From assembly GCA_035620515.1 (NCBI GenBank), contig DASPGR010000283.1:1-7632 (forward strand): DNA of 7,632 nucleotides, in the 5' to 3' direction. A program made the position numbers and the translations under genes. The notes under the pieces were generated by a model. That model was not told where the DNA came from. It made no database searches and was given only the letters and a program-made list of their open reading frames with translations. Positions 1 through 5,970 of the stretch are shown piece by piece; the first letter of the stretch is position 1, and every line of letters starts with the position of its first letter. Origin of the DNA: SG8-41 sp035620515. Lineage in GTDB: Bacteria > Pseudomonadota > Gammaproteobacteria > Burkholderiales > SG8-41.

Positions 1-1058
1 TCGGGGTTCGACGTCATCACGTGCGGGCCCGGCTCGATCCCGTGCAGCGTCATGGCCGCGAGCATGATCGCCATGGTCGCGCTCGCCGGTATGCCCAGCG
101 TCAGCATCGGTATGAAAGCCGTCTGCGCGGCGGCGTTGTTCGCCGCCTCCGGCGCCGCCACGCCCTCGATCGCGCCGCGGCCGAATCGGGCCGGCTCACG
201 CGCGATCTTCTTCTCGATCATGTAGGTCGCGAACGTGGAGAGTGCCGCGCCCGTTCCCGGCAGCACGCCAAAGATTGCGCCGACCGCCGTTCCGCGGACG
301 GCGGGCCAGGCGGAATCCCTGAGGTCGCGGAGGGTGGGCATCAGGTTCCGCACCTTGCCCGTGAACACTTCGCGCGCCTCGCGGCTCTCCAGGTTGGACA
401 CGATCTCGGCGACCGCAAACAGTCCGACGGCCACCACGGTGAAACCCACCCCGTCGCCCAGCGCCGGGACGCCGAAGGTGAAGCGTGACATACCCGAGTT
501 GACGTCCGTGCCGGCGACGCCGATCAATAGTCCCAGCACGACCATCGCGAGCCCCTTGACCGGATCGCCATGCGTCATCACCGCCGCAGCGACGAGCCCC
601 ATCAGCATCAGGGAAAAGTACTCTGCAGCGCCGAACTTGAGCGCCCACTCGCCGAGGGGAGGTCCGAAGAGCGCGATGAGGAGCGTCCCGACGCACCCGG
701 CAAAGAAGGAGGCGAGGGCAGCGGTCGCGAGTGCAGGCCCGGCCCGTCCCTGGCGGGCCATCTGGTAGCCGTCGATACAGGTGACCGCGGAGGCCGTCTC
801 GCCCGGCAGGTTCACCAGTATCGAGGTGGTGGAGCCGCCGTATTGCGCGCCGTAGTAGATCCCGGCAAGCATGATCAGCGCCGGCACTGCCGGCAGATGG
901 AACGTGATCGGGAAGAGCATCGCGATCGTGACGAGCGGACCCACGCCCGGCAGCACGCCCACCAATGTTCCGAGAAGAACACCGAGGAAGCAGTAGACGA
1001 GGTTCTCGAGCGAGAACGCGACGCTGAAGCCGAGGACGAGCTGGTTCAGTACGTCCAT
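1..1058 (-). CDS. tctA: Tripartite tricarboxylate transporter large permease subunit TctA (3' end cut by window edge)
   Basis: Reading from the ATG at 1058 gives 352 uninterrupted residues that run off the left edge. TctA proteins are usually about 500 residues, so roughly the last third is missing. The protein is strongly hydrophobic and polytopic. It shows the TctA hallmark GVLPGVGP at residues 34-41, a second related GVLPGTG at 264-270 that fits the two-repeat architecture of the family, and the conserved stretches YYGAQYGGSTTSILVNLPGE (69-88) and EAANNAAAQTAFIPMLTLGI (304-323). TctA is the large inner-membrane translocation subunit; with TctB and a periplasmic binding protein (TctC/Bug) it imports carboxylates by ion-coupled secondary transport. 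The start overlaps the tctB stop by 13 bases and has no good Shine-Dalgarno sequence, suggesting coupled translation. No binding-protein gene is visible here, so the substrate (citrate, tartrate or another acid) is unknown. Confidence 0.95.
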   Translation of the reverse strand, partial: MDVLNQLVLGFSVAFSLENLVYCFLGVLLGTLVGVLPGVGPLVTIAMLFPITFHLPAVPALIMLAGIYYGAQYGGSTTSILVNLPGETASAVTCIDGYQMARQGRAGPALATAALASFFAGCVGTLLIALFGPPLGEWALKFGAAEYFSLMLMGLVAAAVMTHGDPVKGLAMVVLGLLIGVAGTDVNSGMSRFTFGVPALGDGVGFTVVAVGLFAVAEIVSNLESREAREVFTGKVRNLMPTLRDLRDSAWPAVRGTAVGAIFGVLPGTGAALSTFATYMIEKKIAREPARFGRGAIEGVAAPEAANNAAAQTAFIPMLTLGIPASATMAIMLAAMTLHGIEPGPHVMTSNP

Positions 1059-1522
1059 AGCACGCTCGGAAAGAGCGGGTAGGGGAGCTTCAGCGCGTAA
1101 GGGAATATCAGTACCGCGACCGCGGTCATGACGGCCGTGAGGACAAGCGCTTCCTTCAAGCGGAAGTCCCGGGCCGCGAGCGCGCTCACCATAAGCACCA
1201 GGACGAGCGCGGGAATGAGGCCAAGCCTCTCGACGGTCGCAGCGAAGAGGACGATCGAGAGCGTGATGAGTCCGAGCGGCTTCCAGCCCCACGTCCCTTT
1301 GACCGCCTCCGCGAAGCGCAGGCCGCGGACGATGAGATAGATACCGAAGAGCGCGAGGACGCCGCCGAGAACCGTGGGGAAGTAGCCCGGCCCCATCCAC
1401 ATCGTCGTGCCGAAGGGATAATCACGCGCGATGGCGACCGCCGCGACGCCGATCAGCGCAAAGAGCAGCCCTGCGATGAAATCCCTGTTGTTGCTCAGGC
1501 CAGGCTCGACCGGGGATTTCAT
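1046..1522 (-). CDS. tctB: Tripartite tricarboxylate transporter small membrane subunit TctB
   Basis: A 158-residue hydrophobic protein, the usual TctB length. Hydrophobic segments lie at about residues 14-32, 48-66, 82-97, 101-117 and 124-141, so four or five membrane helices. After the first helix comes the sequence MGPGYFP (43-49), a typical TctB loop motif. TctB is the small, poorly conserved membrane partner of TctA; its exact role is not settled in the family. The ATG at 1522 is supported by a CGGAG ribosome binding site about ten bases upstream. That site lies in the 15-base gap after the cupin stop codon, so cupin, tctB and tctA are very likely one transcript. The family is clear from gene order and motif together; the substrate is not. 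Confidence 0.93.
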   Translation of the reverse strand: MKSPVEPGLSNNRDFIAGLLFALIGVAAVAIARDYPFGTTMWMGPGYFPTVLGGVLALFGIYLIVRGLRFAEAVKGTWGWKPLGLITLSIVLFAATVERLGLIPALVLVLMVSALAARDFRLKEALVLTAVMTAVAVLIFPYALKLPYPLFPSVLWTY

Positions 1523-1537
1523 CTGCGTGGACTCCGG

Positions 1538-2005
1538 CTATCCGGGACCGAATCCCCGCTCGTAATGGGGTCCCGCCATCGTTCCATCAACCGCTCGCCC
1601 GATGATGCCCTGCGAGAGGTCCTTGATGGCGATGAAGATCACATCCTTGTCGCGGGGCGAAGCCACCAGCGTGTGGGGCGCATTCGCCGGAATGTAGATG
1701 AGCGTGCCCGCGGGCGCGTGGATCTTCCTGCCATTGACCGAGCCCACCAGCGTGCCGCGCACCACGAAGTTGAACTGCTCGTTCTTGTGCGTGTGCATGC
1801 GCGAGCCCGTGCCGCGCGGCTTGTGAATGTAGCCGATGAGCATGCGCCGGCCTTCCACGACGCCGCCATGCGACGTCGAATAGCCCGTTCCCGCAGGGAC
1901 CTTTTTGAGCCCCGCGAGCTTGAACTGGTAGCGGCCATTGCCACCCTTCACTGCGCCCTTGGTCTTGGTTTTCGCCGACCTCCGGCGCTTCTTCTTCGCT
2001 GCCAT
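1538..2005 (-). CDS. Small single-domain cupin protein with a basic N-terminal tail
   Basis: A 155-residue protein with one cupin barrel at about residues 38-128. Cupin motif 1 appears as H71-T-H73-K-N-E76-Q77 followed by a conserved glycine (G84). Motif 2 appears as PAG (98-100) and IPANAPH with H111. H71, H73, E76 or Q77, and H111 would be the metal ligands, so metal binding is likely retained. The first 20 residues are almost all Lys, Arg, Ala or Thr, which is unusual for a small cupin. The start at 2005 has a strong AGGAG (2013-2017 on the plus strand, read in reverse) seven bases upstream, so the tail appears genuinely translated. Cupins of this kind include dioxygenases, isomerases, decarboxylases and ligand sensors; which applies here cannot be told. 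It sits between an amidohydrolase and tctBA, so a role in catabolism of the imported compound is an inference. Confidence 0.88.
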   Translation of the reverse strand: MAAKKKRRRSAKTKTKGAVKGGNGRYQFKLAGLKKVPAGTGYSTSHGGVVEGRRMLIGYIHKPRGTGSRMHTHKNEQFNFVVRGTLVGSVNGRKIHAPAGTLIYIPANAPHTLVASPRDKDVIFIAIKDLSQGIIGRAVDGTMAGPHYERGFGPG

Positions 2006-2052
2006 GATCTCTCTCCTGTCTTGCGCCGCGCCCTAAGCTACTTCGAACTTAC

Positions 2053-2080
2053 TCATCACTCATCACCCATCACCGATCAC
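2053..2080 (-). repeat. Four-unit 7-bp tandem repeat (GTGATSR) in the amidohydrolase-cupin gap
   Basis: On the minus strand this stretch is four consecutive 7-base units, each beginning GTGA and fitting GTGATSR; on the plus strand the TCAC cores lie at 2056, 2063, 2070 and 2077. It begins three bases after the amidohydrolase stop codon and ends 47 bases before the cupin start, so it is outside both genes. A second array of the same unit length, unit number and GTGA core lies upstream of fba. Function unknown; it could be a binding-site array, a transcript feature or a neutral dispersed repeat. Confidence 0.8.
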
Positions 2081-2083
2081 GAA

Positions 2084-3430
2084 CTATAAGTAATCAATGA
2101 TCTTCCAGTCCCCTGCCTTCACGTTGACCACGTTCTTGTTGTGCCCGGGACGGCGGTCTGCATGGACCTTTCCTTCCTTCATCACGAGCTGGATGTTCTT
2201 CTTGTCCTGGATGCAGCGGATGTTCTTGAGGGGATCGCCGTTGACGGCGATGATATCTCCGAGCTTGCCCGCTTCGATCGTGCCGATGTCCTTGTCCATC
2301 TTGAGCGCCTGCGCCGCGTTGCGCGTGGCGGTCAGGATGGCATCCATCGGCTTCATCCCGAGCTTGACATAGATTTCGAGCTCGCCGCCATTCGATCCCA
2401 TGTCCGGCTCGAAGCCCATGTCGGTTCCCATCGCGATCCTGACACCTGCCTTGTACATCTTCTGGAACGTCTCGAAGCAGAAGGGCTGCAGATACTTCAT
2501 CTTGCGCAGCACGAAGTCGGCCGTGCCGTGCTCGCGGCGCAGCTCGATCGCGTGGTCCGTGCGGTGCGAAAGCGTCGGCGTGACAGGAACGCCCGCCTCG
2601 GCGATGAGGTCGATCGTCTTGTCGTCGTGAAACACCATGTGCTCGATGGTGTCGGTGCCGGCCTTCAACGCCATGCGTTGCGCCTGGGTGGTGAAGCAAT
2701 GCACCGCTGCGTGCTTGTGCAGGGCGTGCGCCTCGTCGACGAGCGCATCGAGCTCCTCCTGTGTGAGATTGCGGATGTCCGGCTCTTCCTTGTCCGTCCC
2801 GCCGCCGCCCGAGGCACAGGTCTTGATCACATCGCAGCCGGCAAGGAGATTCTTGCGCGCGAGCTTTCGGAGCTCCCACGGTCCGTCGGCCGTGTTGAAG
2901 CCCCAGCGATACATGGCGCGCGGCTGGATGAGATCCAGGTGCGAGCCGGTCATGGTGGTGAAACCAGCCACCAGCATGCGAGGCCCTTCGACGATCCCGG
3001 CGTTGATCGCGTCACGCACCGCGCACAGCTCGTTGACCAGAAGACCGTAGGGCCCGTTCATGCCAAGGTCGCGCAGCGTGGTGAATCCCATGTCGAAGCA
3101 GTTCTGGGCATGGAAGAGGGCGTACATCTGCTGCAGGTGCGGCATGATCTCGAACTGCGCGACCCGGTGGTTGTGGAAGGTCATGCAGTTGTACATCGCC
3201 GTGTGGATGTGGAGATCCATCATGCCCGGCATCAGCGTGCTGTTGCCGCAATCGATGACGGTGGCGCGCGGCGGGATCCTCACGCTGGCTTTGGTTCCGA
3301 CGCGCTTGATGCGGCGCCCGTTCAGCTCGATGACGGGATCCTTGACCGGCTTCTTGCCCGTGCCGTCGATCAATGTTCCCCCCTTGATGAACTGCTGGGG
3401 ACCTTTTTCTTCCGGACGGGTGATCTCCAT
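2084..3430 (-). CDS. Metal-dependent amidohydrolase (imidazolonepropionase / Xaa-Pro dipeptidase-like group)
   Basis: A 448-residue amidohydrolase-superfamily enzyme, complete at both ends. A small N-terminal beta-sandwich part (IKGGTLIDGTG, 15-25) is followed by the TIM-barrel start MPGMMDLHIHT (67-77) with metal ligands H74 and H76. Next come K203 in VIKTCASGGG (the likely carboxylated bridging lysine), H244 (AAVHC), H264 (IEHMV) and D337 (GTDMG). The order and the binuclear site resemble the Met_dep_hydrolase_A group of cytosolic dipeptidases and related hydrolases, which cleave amide bonds of Xaa-Pro, N-acyl or cyclic substrates. No signal peptide is seen, so it is probably cytoplasmic. 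I chose the ATG at 3430 because AGGAGG precedes it by ten bases; the frame stays open upstream to 3649, but that part lies within the neighbouring GTPase gene. The GTPase stop is 37 bases upstream, suggesting co-transcription. Substrate unknown. Confidence 0.93.
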   Translation of the reverse strand: MEITRPEEKGPQQFIKGGTLIDGTGKKPVKDPVIELNGRRIKRVGTKASVRIPPRATVIDCGNSTLMPGMMDLHIHTAMYNCMTFHNHRVAQFEIMPHLQQMYALFHAQNCFDMGFTTLRDLGMNGPYGLLVNELCAVRDAINAGIVEGPRMLVAGFTTMTGSHLDLIQPRAMYRWGFNTADGPWELRKLARKNLLAGCDVIKTCASGGGGTDKEEPDIRNLTQEELDALVDEAHALHKHAAVHCFTTQAQRMALKAGTDTIEHMVFHDDKTIDLIAEAGVPVTPTLSHRTDHAIELRREHGTADFVLRKMKYLQPFCFETFQKMYKAGVRIAMGTDMGFEPDMGSNGGELEIYVKLGMKPMDAILTATRNAAQALKMDKDIGTIEAGKLGDIIAVNGDPLKNIRCIQDKKNIQLVMKEGKVHADRRPGHNKNVVNVKAGDWKIIDYL

Positions 3431-3440
3431 CTGCTGCTGG

Positions 3441-3446
3441 CCTCCT
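3441..3446 (-). promoter_or_regulatory. Ribosome binding site fixing the amidohydrolase start
   Basis: A perfect AGGAGG on the minus strand, ten bases upstream of the ATG at 3430 and within the 37-base gap after the GTPase stop. It argues against the longer open frame starting at 3649, whose extra 73 residues overlap the GTPase coding region and lack family similarity. Confidence 0.85.
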
Positions 3447-3467
3447 CGTATTGATTCAAGGTTTCGA

Positions 3468-4580
3468 TTAACGGAAATTCTTCGCCACCGCCAGGAACCG
3501 CTCGTAGGCCTGCGGATCAAAACCGCGGCGGAGAGGCTCGACCCCGGCATCGTAGCGCAGCGCTTCCAGGGTGCGCTCGATATCCGCGCGCGCAATGTCG
3601 CGCGTGATGAACACGAGGCGAGAGCGGCGCTCCGCATCGGGCCATTCATTGAGGGCGACCGGCTCGTCGATCAGCGTCTGCACCGCCTGCACGGCAACCG
3701 GCCGTCCCGCGACGTTGAGCAGGGCTTTCATGCGCAGGAGGTTCGCTCCGCGCAGCGAGGCGAGAAGATGCAGCCACGCAACGACGCCCGCTTCCGTCAC
3801 GGGTTGATCGACGTAGAGCGCGAAGGCCTGGACACCTTGATCGTGCTTTACGCGCCCGCGCCTCATGAGGCGCGCGTTTCCTCTCCCGGCCGCAGAATAA
3901 GATGCGTGCCCGAGCCAGCCGGCCACCGCCTTGCCATCTCCACGCTGAAGCGTTGCGCCGAAGAGCTCGCCCGGATCGATCCGCCCACGCACAATCCGGT
4001 AGCGCCGGGCGGCAGGATTGAGCCCCGACAGCCGGCGCTCGAGCTCGGTGAGCGCTTCGTCCGCCACGATGTCGCATTTTGTGATGAGGATGCGGTCCGC
4101 CAGCGCGGCCTGCTTGACCGCCTCGCGATGCTCATCGAGCTGCGCCGCTCCGTGGACCGCATCGACGAGCGTGACCAACCCGTCCATGCGATAGCGCGGC
4201 CCGACATCCGGATCCGTGATCAGCGTCTGCAGCACTGGAACCGGGTCAGCCAGTCCCGTAGTCTCGATAAGAACCCGGTCGAATGGCGGCGTCTCCCCAC
4301 GGTCCCGTTTGCCCGCAAGGTCGTCGAGCGTGCCGACGAGATCGCCCCTCACCGCGCAGCAGATGCATCCGTTCGCGAGCAGGACCATGTTCTCGCTCGG
4401 GGCCGCGACCAGGAGATGATCGAGCGCGATCTCGCCGAACTCGTTGATGATGACCGCGGTATTCGCGAGCGCCGGGTCGCGCAGCAGATGGTTGAGCAGC
4501 GTCGTCTTCCCGCTGCCAAGGTATCCGGTAATGATCGAAACCGGCGGCCGCTCGGTCGCCGACGCTGTTCGGGTCGTCAT
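3468..4580 (-). CDS. CobW/COG0523-family GTPase (putative metallochaperone)
   Basis: A 370-residue G3E-family GTPase. The Walker A motif GYLGSGKT is at 19-26 and NEFGE at 46-50. The family metal-binding motif GCICC (71-75) is intact, followed by ETTGLADP (106-113, switch/Walker B region) and the guanine-recognition motif TKCD (167-170). A CobW C-terminal domain spans about residues 250-335. The histidine-rich stretch found in some members is absent. COG0523 proteins use GTP hydrolysis to deliver metal (zinc in ZNG1/YeiR-like members, cobalt in CobW, nitrile-hydratase activators) to client proteins. No cobalamin genes are nearby, while the next genes encode a metal-dependent amidohydrolase and a cupin, so a client among these is a reasonable inference. 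The start at 4580 has no good Shine-Dalgarno sequence; Walker A lies only 18 residues in, so the start cannot be far wrong. The client metal is not shown by the sequence. Confidence 0.94.
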   Translation of the reverse strand: MTTRTASATERPPVSIITGYLGSGKTTLLNHLLRDPALANTAVIINEFGEIALDHLLVAAPSENMVLLANGCICCAVRGDLVGTLDDLAGKRDRGETPPFDRVLIETTGLADPVPVLQTLITDPDVGPRYRMDGLVTLVDAVHGAAQLDEHREAVKQAALADRILITKCDIVADEALTELERRLSGLNPAARRYRIVRGRIDPGELFGATLQRGDGKAVAGWLGHASYSAAGRGNARLMRRGRVKHDQGVQAFALYVDQPVTEAGVVAWLHLLASLRGANLLRMKALLNVAGRPVAVQAVQTLIDEPVALNEWPDAERRSRLVFITRDIARADIERTLEALRYDAGVEPLRRGFDPQAYERFLAVAKNFR

Positions 4581-4669
4581 GAGTTATCCGGGGAGCGCGA
4601 GCATGCGCGACGCGAAAGCGCACGCCGGGGCGCCGTCCGGGAATCCCTGATTCTGCTCCGCGGTCTCTT

Positions 4670-4683
4670 GGCGCTTTTGCGCC
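4670..4683. other. Small perfect hairpin (GGCGC-TTTT-GCGCC) between fba and the GTPase gene
   Basis: Five-base-pair GC arms with a four-base loop, 20 bases downstream of the fba stop codon. On the minus (transcribed) strand the loop is AAAA and the stem is followed by AAGAG, not a T-run, so it is not a canonical intrinsic terminator. It could weakly attenuate readthrough or be chance in GC-rich DNA. The rest of the 123-base gap (4581-4703) shows no gene and no convincing promoter. Confidence 0.35.
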
Positions 4684-4703
4684 TCTTGCTGTGATTCAGG
4701 ATC

Positions 4704-5738
4704 CTACGCAGCGAGCGCCTGCCGCTCCAGGTCGGCGCTGTAGCGTCCGTTGCATGCCAGGCTGTTCATCCGCGCCCGGTGCAGCAGCGCCCCCTGCGCA
4801 GCCGCGAGGTTGGCGCTCGAGCCCTTCCACGCCTTGAGCGCCGGATGCTGGAGCGCCCGGCCGTAGGAGAAGGAGAGCGGCCACGGCAGCTCGCCCTTGT
4901 AGTTCTTGTTCATCGCGTTGAGATGATCGGTCGCGAGCTCGTCGCTCTGGCCGCCCGAGAGAAACACGATGCCCGACACCGCGGCCGGAACGGAGCGCTT
5001 GAGAACGCGCACCGTGCGCTCGGCCACTTCCTCGACTCCCGCCTGCTCCGGGCAGTCCTTGCCCGAAATCACCATCGAGGGCTTGAGGATGGAATGCTCG
5101 AGCGTCACGCGGTTGACGTAGAGCGCCTCGTAAACGGCGTTTAACGTCCATTCCGTCACTTCCTCGCAACGGTGGATGATGTGGTTGCCGTCCATCAGGA
5201 CTTCCGGCTCCACGATCGGCACGAGCCCCGCCTCCTGGCAGATGGCCGCATAGCGGCCCAGCGCATGCGCATTCGCCGCGATGCAGGTCGAGGTCGGCAT
5301 CTCGGCGCCGATTTCGATCACCGCGCGCCACTTCGCGAACTTGGCACCGAGCTTCACGTACTCGGCGCAGCGCTTGGCGAGATTGTCGAGCCCCTCGGTT
5401 ACTTTCTCTCCCGGGCACAGGGCGAGGTTCTTCGCACCGGTATCGACCTTGATGCCGGGCAGGATCCCGGCTTTGTTCAGCACCTCGACGAACGATGCGC
5501 CGTCAGCGGATTTCTGGCGAATCGTCTCGTCGTAGAGAATGACGCCGCTGATGTACTGGCCCAAGCCCTTTGTCGTGAACAGCATGTCGCGGTAAGCGCG
5601 CCGGTTCTCCTCCGTGCTCTGGACCTTGATGCCCGCAAACCGCTTCTCAATGGTCCCCGTGGATTCATCGGCGGCGAGTATGCCTTTCCCCCCCGCCACC
5701 ATGGCGCGGGCGACGGCTTCCAAAGGATGAATAGCCAT
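4704..5738 (-). CDS. fba: Fructose-1,6-bisphosphate aldolase, class I (eukaryote-type, Schiff-base)
   Basis: A 344-residue enzyme that reversibly cleaves fructose-1,6-bisphosphate into dihydroxyacetone phosphate and glyceraldehyde-3-phosphate. It is clearly the class I glycolytic aldolase family and not the zinc-dependent class II enzyme. The Schiff-base lysine is K219 in SILKPSMV. Other active-site residues by family alignment are D24 (ILAADES), K97 (GIKVDTG), K136 (AKWRAV), E177 and E179 (IVEPEV), the phosphate-binding SGGQS (261-265) and R294 (SYGRAL). The C-terminus ends ...ERQALAA and lacks the terminal tyrosine of animal aldolases. I chose the ATG at 5738 because GGAGG lies seven bases upstream and the protein then starts MAIHPLEAVARAM, as expected; the frame extends to an ATG at 5798, but those 20 residues would encode the intergenic repeat. 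It is the third glycolytic gene in a row after pgk and pyk, about 210 bases behind pyk, so it may have its own promoter. Confidence 0.97.
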   Translation of the reverse strand: MAIHPLEAVARAMVAGGKGILAADESTGTIEKRFAGIKVQSTEENRRAYRDMLFTTKGLGQYISGVILYDETIRQKSADGASFVEVLNKAGILPGIKVDTGAKNLALCPGEKVTEGLDNLAKRCAEYVKLGAKFAKWRAVIEIGAEMPTSTCIAANAHALGRYAAICQEAGLVPIVEPEVLMDGNHIIHRCEEVTEWTLNAVYEALYVNRVTLEHSILKPSMVISGKDCPEQAGVEEVAERTVRVLKRSVPAAVSGIVFLSGGQSDELATDHLNAMNKNYKGELPWPLSFSYGRALQHPALKAWKGSSANLAAAQGALLHRARMNSLACNGRYSADLERQALAA

Positions 5739-5745
5739 GTGACTT

Positions 5746-5750
5746 CCTCC
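5746..5750 (-). promoter_or_regulatory. Ribosome binding site fixing the fba start
   Basis: GGAGG on the minus strand, seven bases upstream of the ATG at 5738. It supports that start over the in-frame ATG at 5798, which has no such site and would translate the repeat array. Confidence 0.85.
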
Positions 5751-5756
5751 AACTGC

Positions 5757-5784
5757 GTGAATGGTGAATCGTGAGTGGTGACTG
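5757..5784 (+). repeat. Four-unit 7-bp tandem repeat (GTGAVTS) upstream of fba
   Basis: Four consecutive 7-base units on the plus strand, starting at 5757, 5764, 5771 and 5778, each beginning GTGA and fitting GTGAVTS. The array ends six bases from the fba ribosome binding site, so it would lie in the 5' leader or at the promoter of fba. It has the same core, period and unit count as the array at 2053-2080 but faces the opposite way relative to the genes. Units differ in the last three bases, so this is a spaced core and not a recent slippage product. Confidence 0.8.
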
Positions 5785-5839
5785 GACTGAATCCGCACCT
5801 GTATTTTAACGCCTTCCCCGGACCGCCCACCAGCCGCCG

Positions 5840-5958
5840 CGCGCTACGCTCGGCGATGTTCCCCTTTTTGCGATTTTGGTCTCGGCCGCTTCGCTTAACC
5901 TGATTCCTCAGGTTAGCCTCGCCCAGATCGCTCCCTCGGCGAGCACGCGCTACGCTCG
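5840..5958. repeat. 13-bp direct repeats flanking a hairpin in the pyk-fba gap
   Basis: CGCGCTACGCTCG occurs at 5840-5852 and again at 5946-5958. The similarity continues for six more bases, giving 17 of 19 matches. A related core, GCTTCGCT, lies between them at 5888-5895, against GCTACGCT in the two outer copies. The right copy contains the pyk stop codon. The copies bracket a perfect hairpin near the centre. The layout suggests a small non-coding repeat element (REP-like or a relic of a short mobile element), but one occurrence in one window cannot prove this. Confidence 0.5.
5893..5917. other. Perfect hairpin (8-bp arms, 4-base loop) between pyk and fba
   Basis: TAACCTGA at 5896-5903 and its exact complement TCAGGTTA at 5908-5915 are separated by TTCC. 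Two further GC pairs form at the base if one T (5895) is bulged out. It lies 35 bases past the pyk stop codon. No T-run follows on either strand, so it does not look like a standard intrinsic terminator; transcript stabilisation, pausing or a protein site are alternatives. Confidence 0.6.
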
Positions 5959-5970
5959 TCGGTGCTCGCC
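5938..5970 (-). terminator. Hairpin across the pyk stop codon (possible weak terminator or 3' stabiliser)
   Basis: GGCGAGCAC at 5938-5946 is the exact inverse complement of GTGCTCGCC at 5962-5970, with a 15-base loop that holds the pyk TAG. In the pyk transcript the upstream arm encodes the last few residues and the downstream arm lies just after the stop. There is no T-run, so a Rho-independent terminator is doubtful; a structure at the mRNA 3' end is the safer description. Confidence 0.4.

Noticed and set aside
2053..2080. Short-period repeat read as a CRISPR fragment
   Set aside because: The period is only 7 bases, with no repeat-spacer pattern and no cas genes; it is a simple heptad tandem repeat.
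2141..3454. 437-residue open frame on the plus strand opposite the amidohydrolase
   Set aside because: It is the antisense shadow of a well-supported enzyme. The product is low-complexity, rich in His, Arg, Asp and Val, has no recognisable domain and no good ribosome site.
3431..3649. N-terminal extension of the amidohydrolase to an ATG at 3649
   Set aside because: The 73 extra residues overlap the GTPase coding region in another frame, are Ser/Arg-rich and unlike the family. The ATG at 3430 has AGGAGG in place.
4641..4653. GAATC-CCT-GATTC inverted repeat near the fba-GTPase gap centre
   Set aside because: Arms of five bases with a three-base loop are expected by chance at this length, and no T-run or other context supports a function.
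3060..4694. 544-residue open frame on the plus strand
   Set aside because: It runs antisense across two genes with clear active-site motifs and the gap between them, with no motif of its own. GC-rich codon bias removes stops from the opposite strand.
5739..5798. N-terminal extension of fba to an ATG at 5798
   Set aside because: The extra 20 residues translate the heptad repeat and the ribosome binding site; the family N-terminus starts at MAIHPLEAVARAM.
5803..5831. Possible fba promoter: TAAAAT on the minus strand at 5803-5808
   Set aside because: It resembles a -10 box and is well placed, but there is no TTGACA-like -35 at 16-18 bases (GGTGGG there). Not strong enough to annotate without a mapped start.
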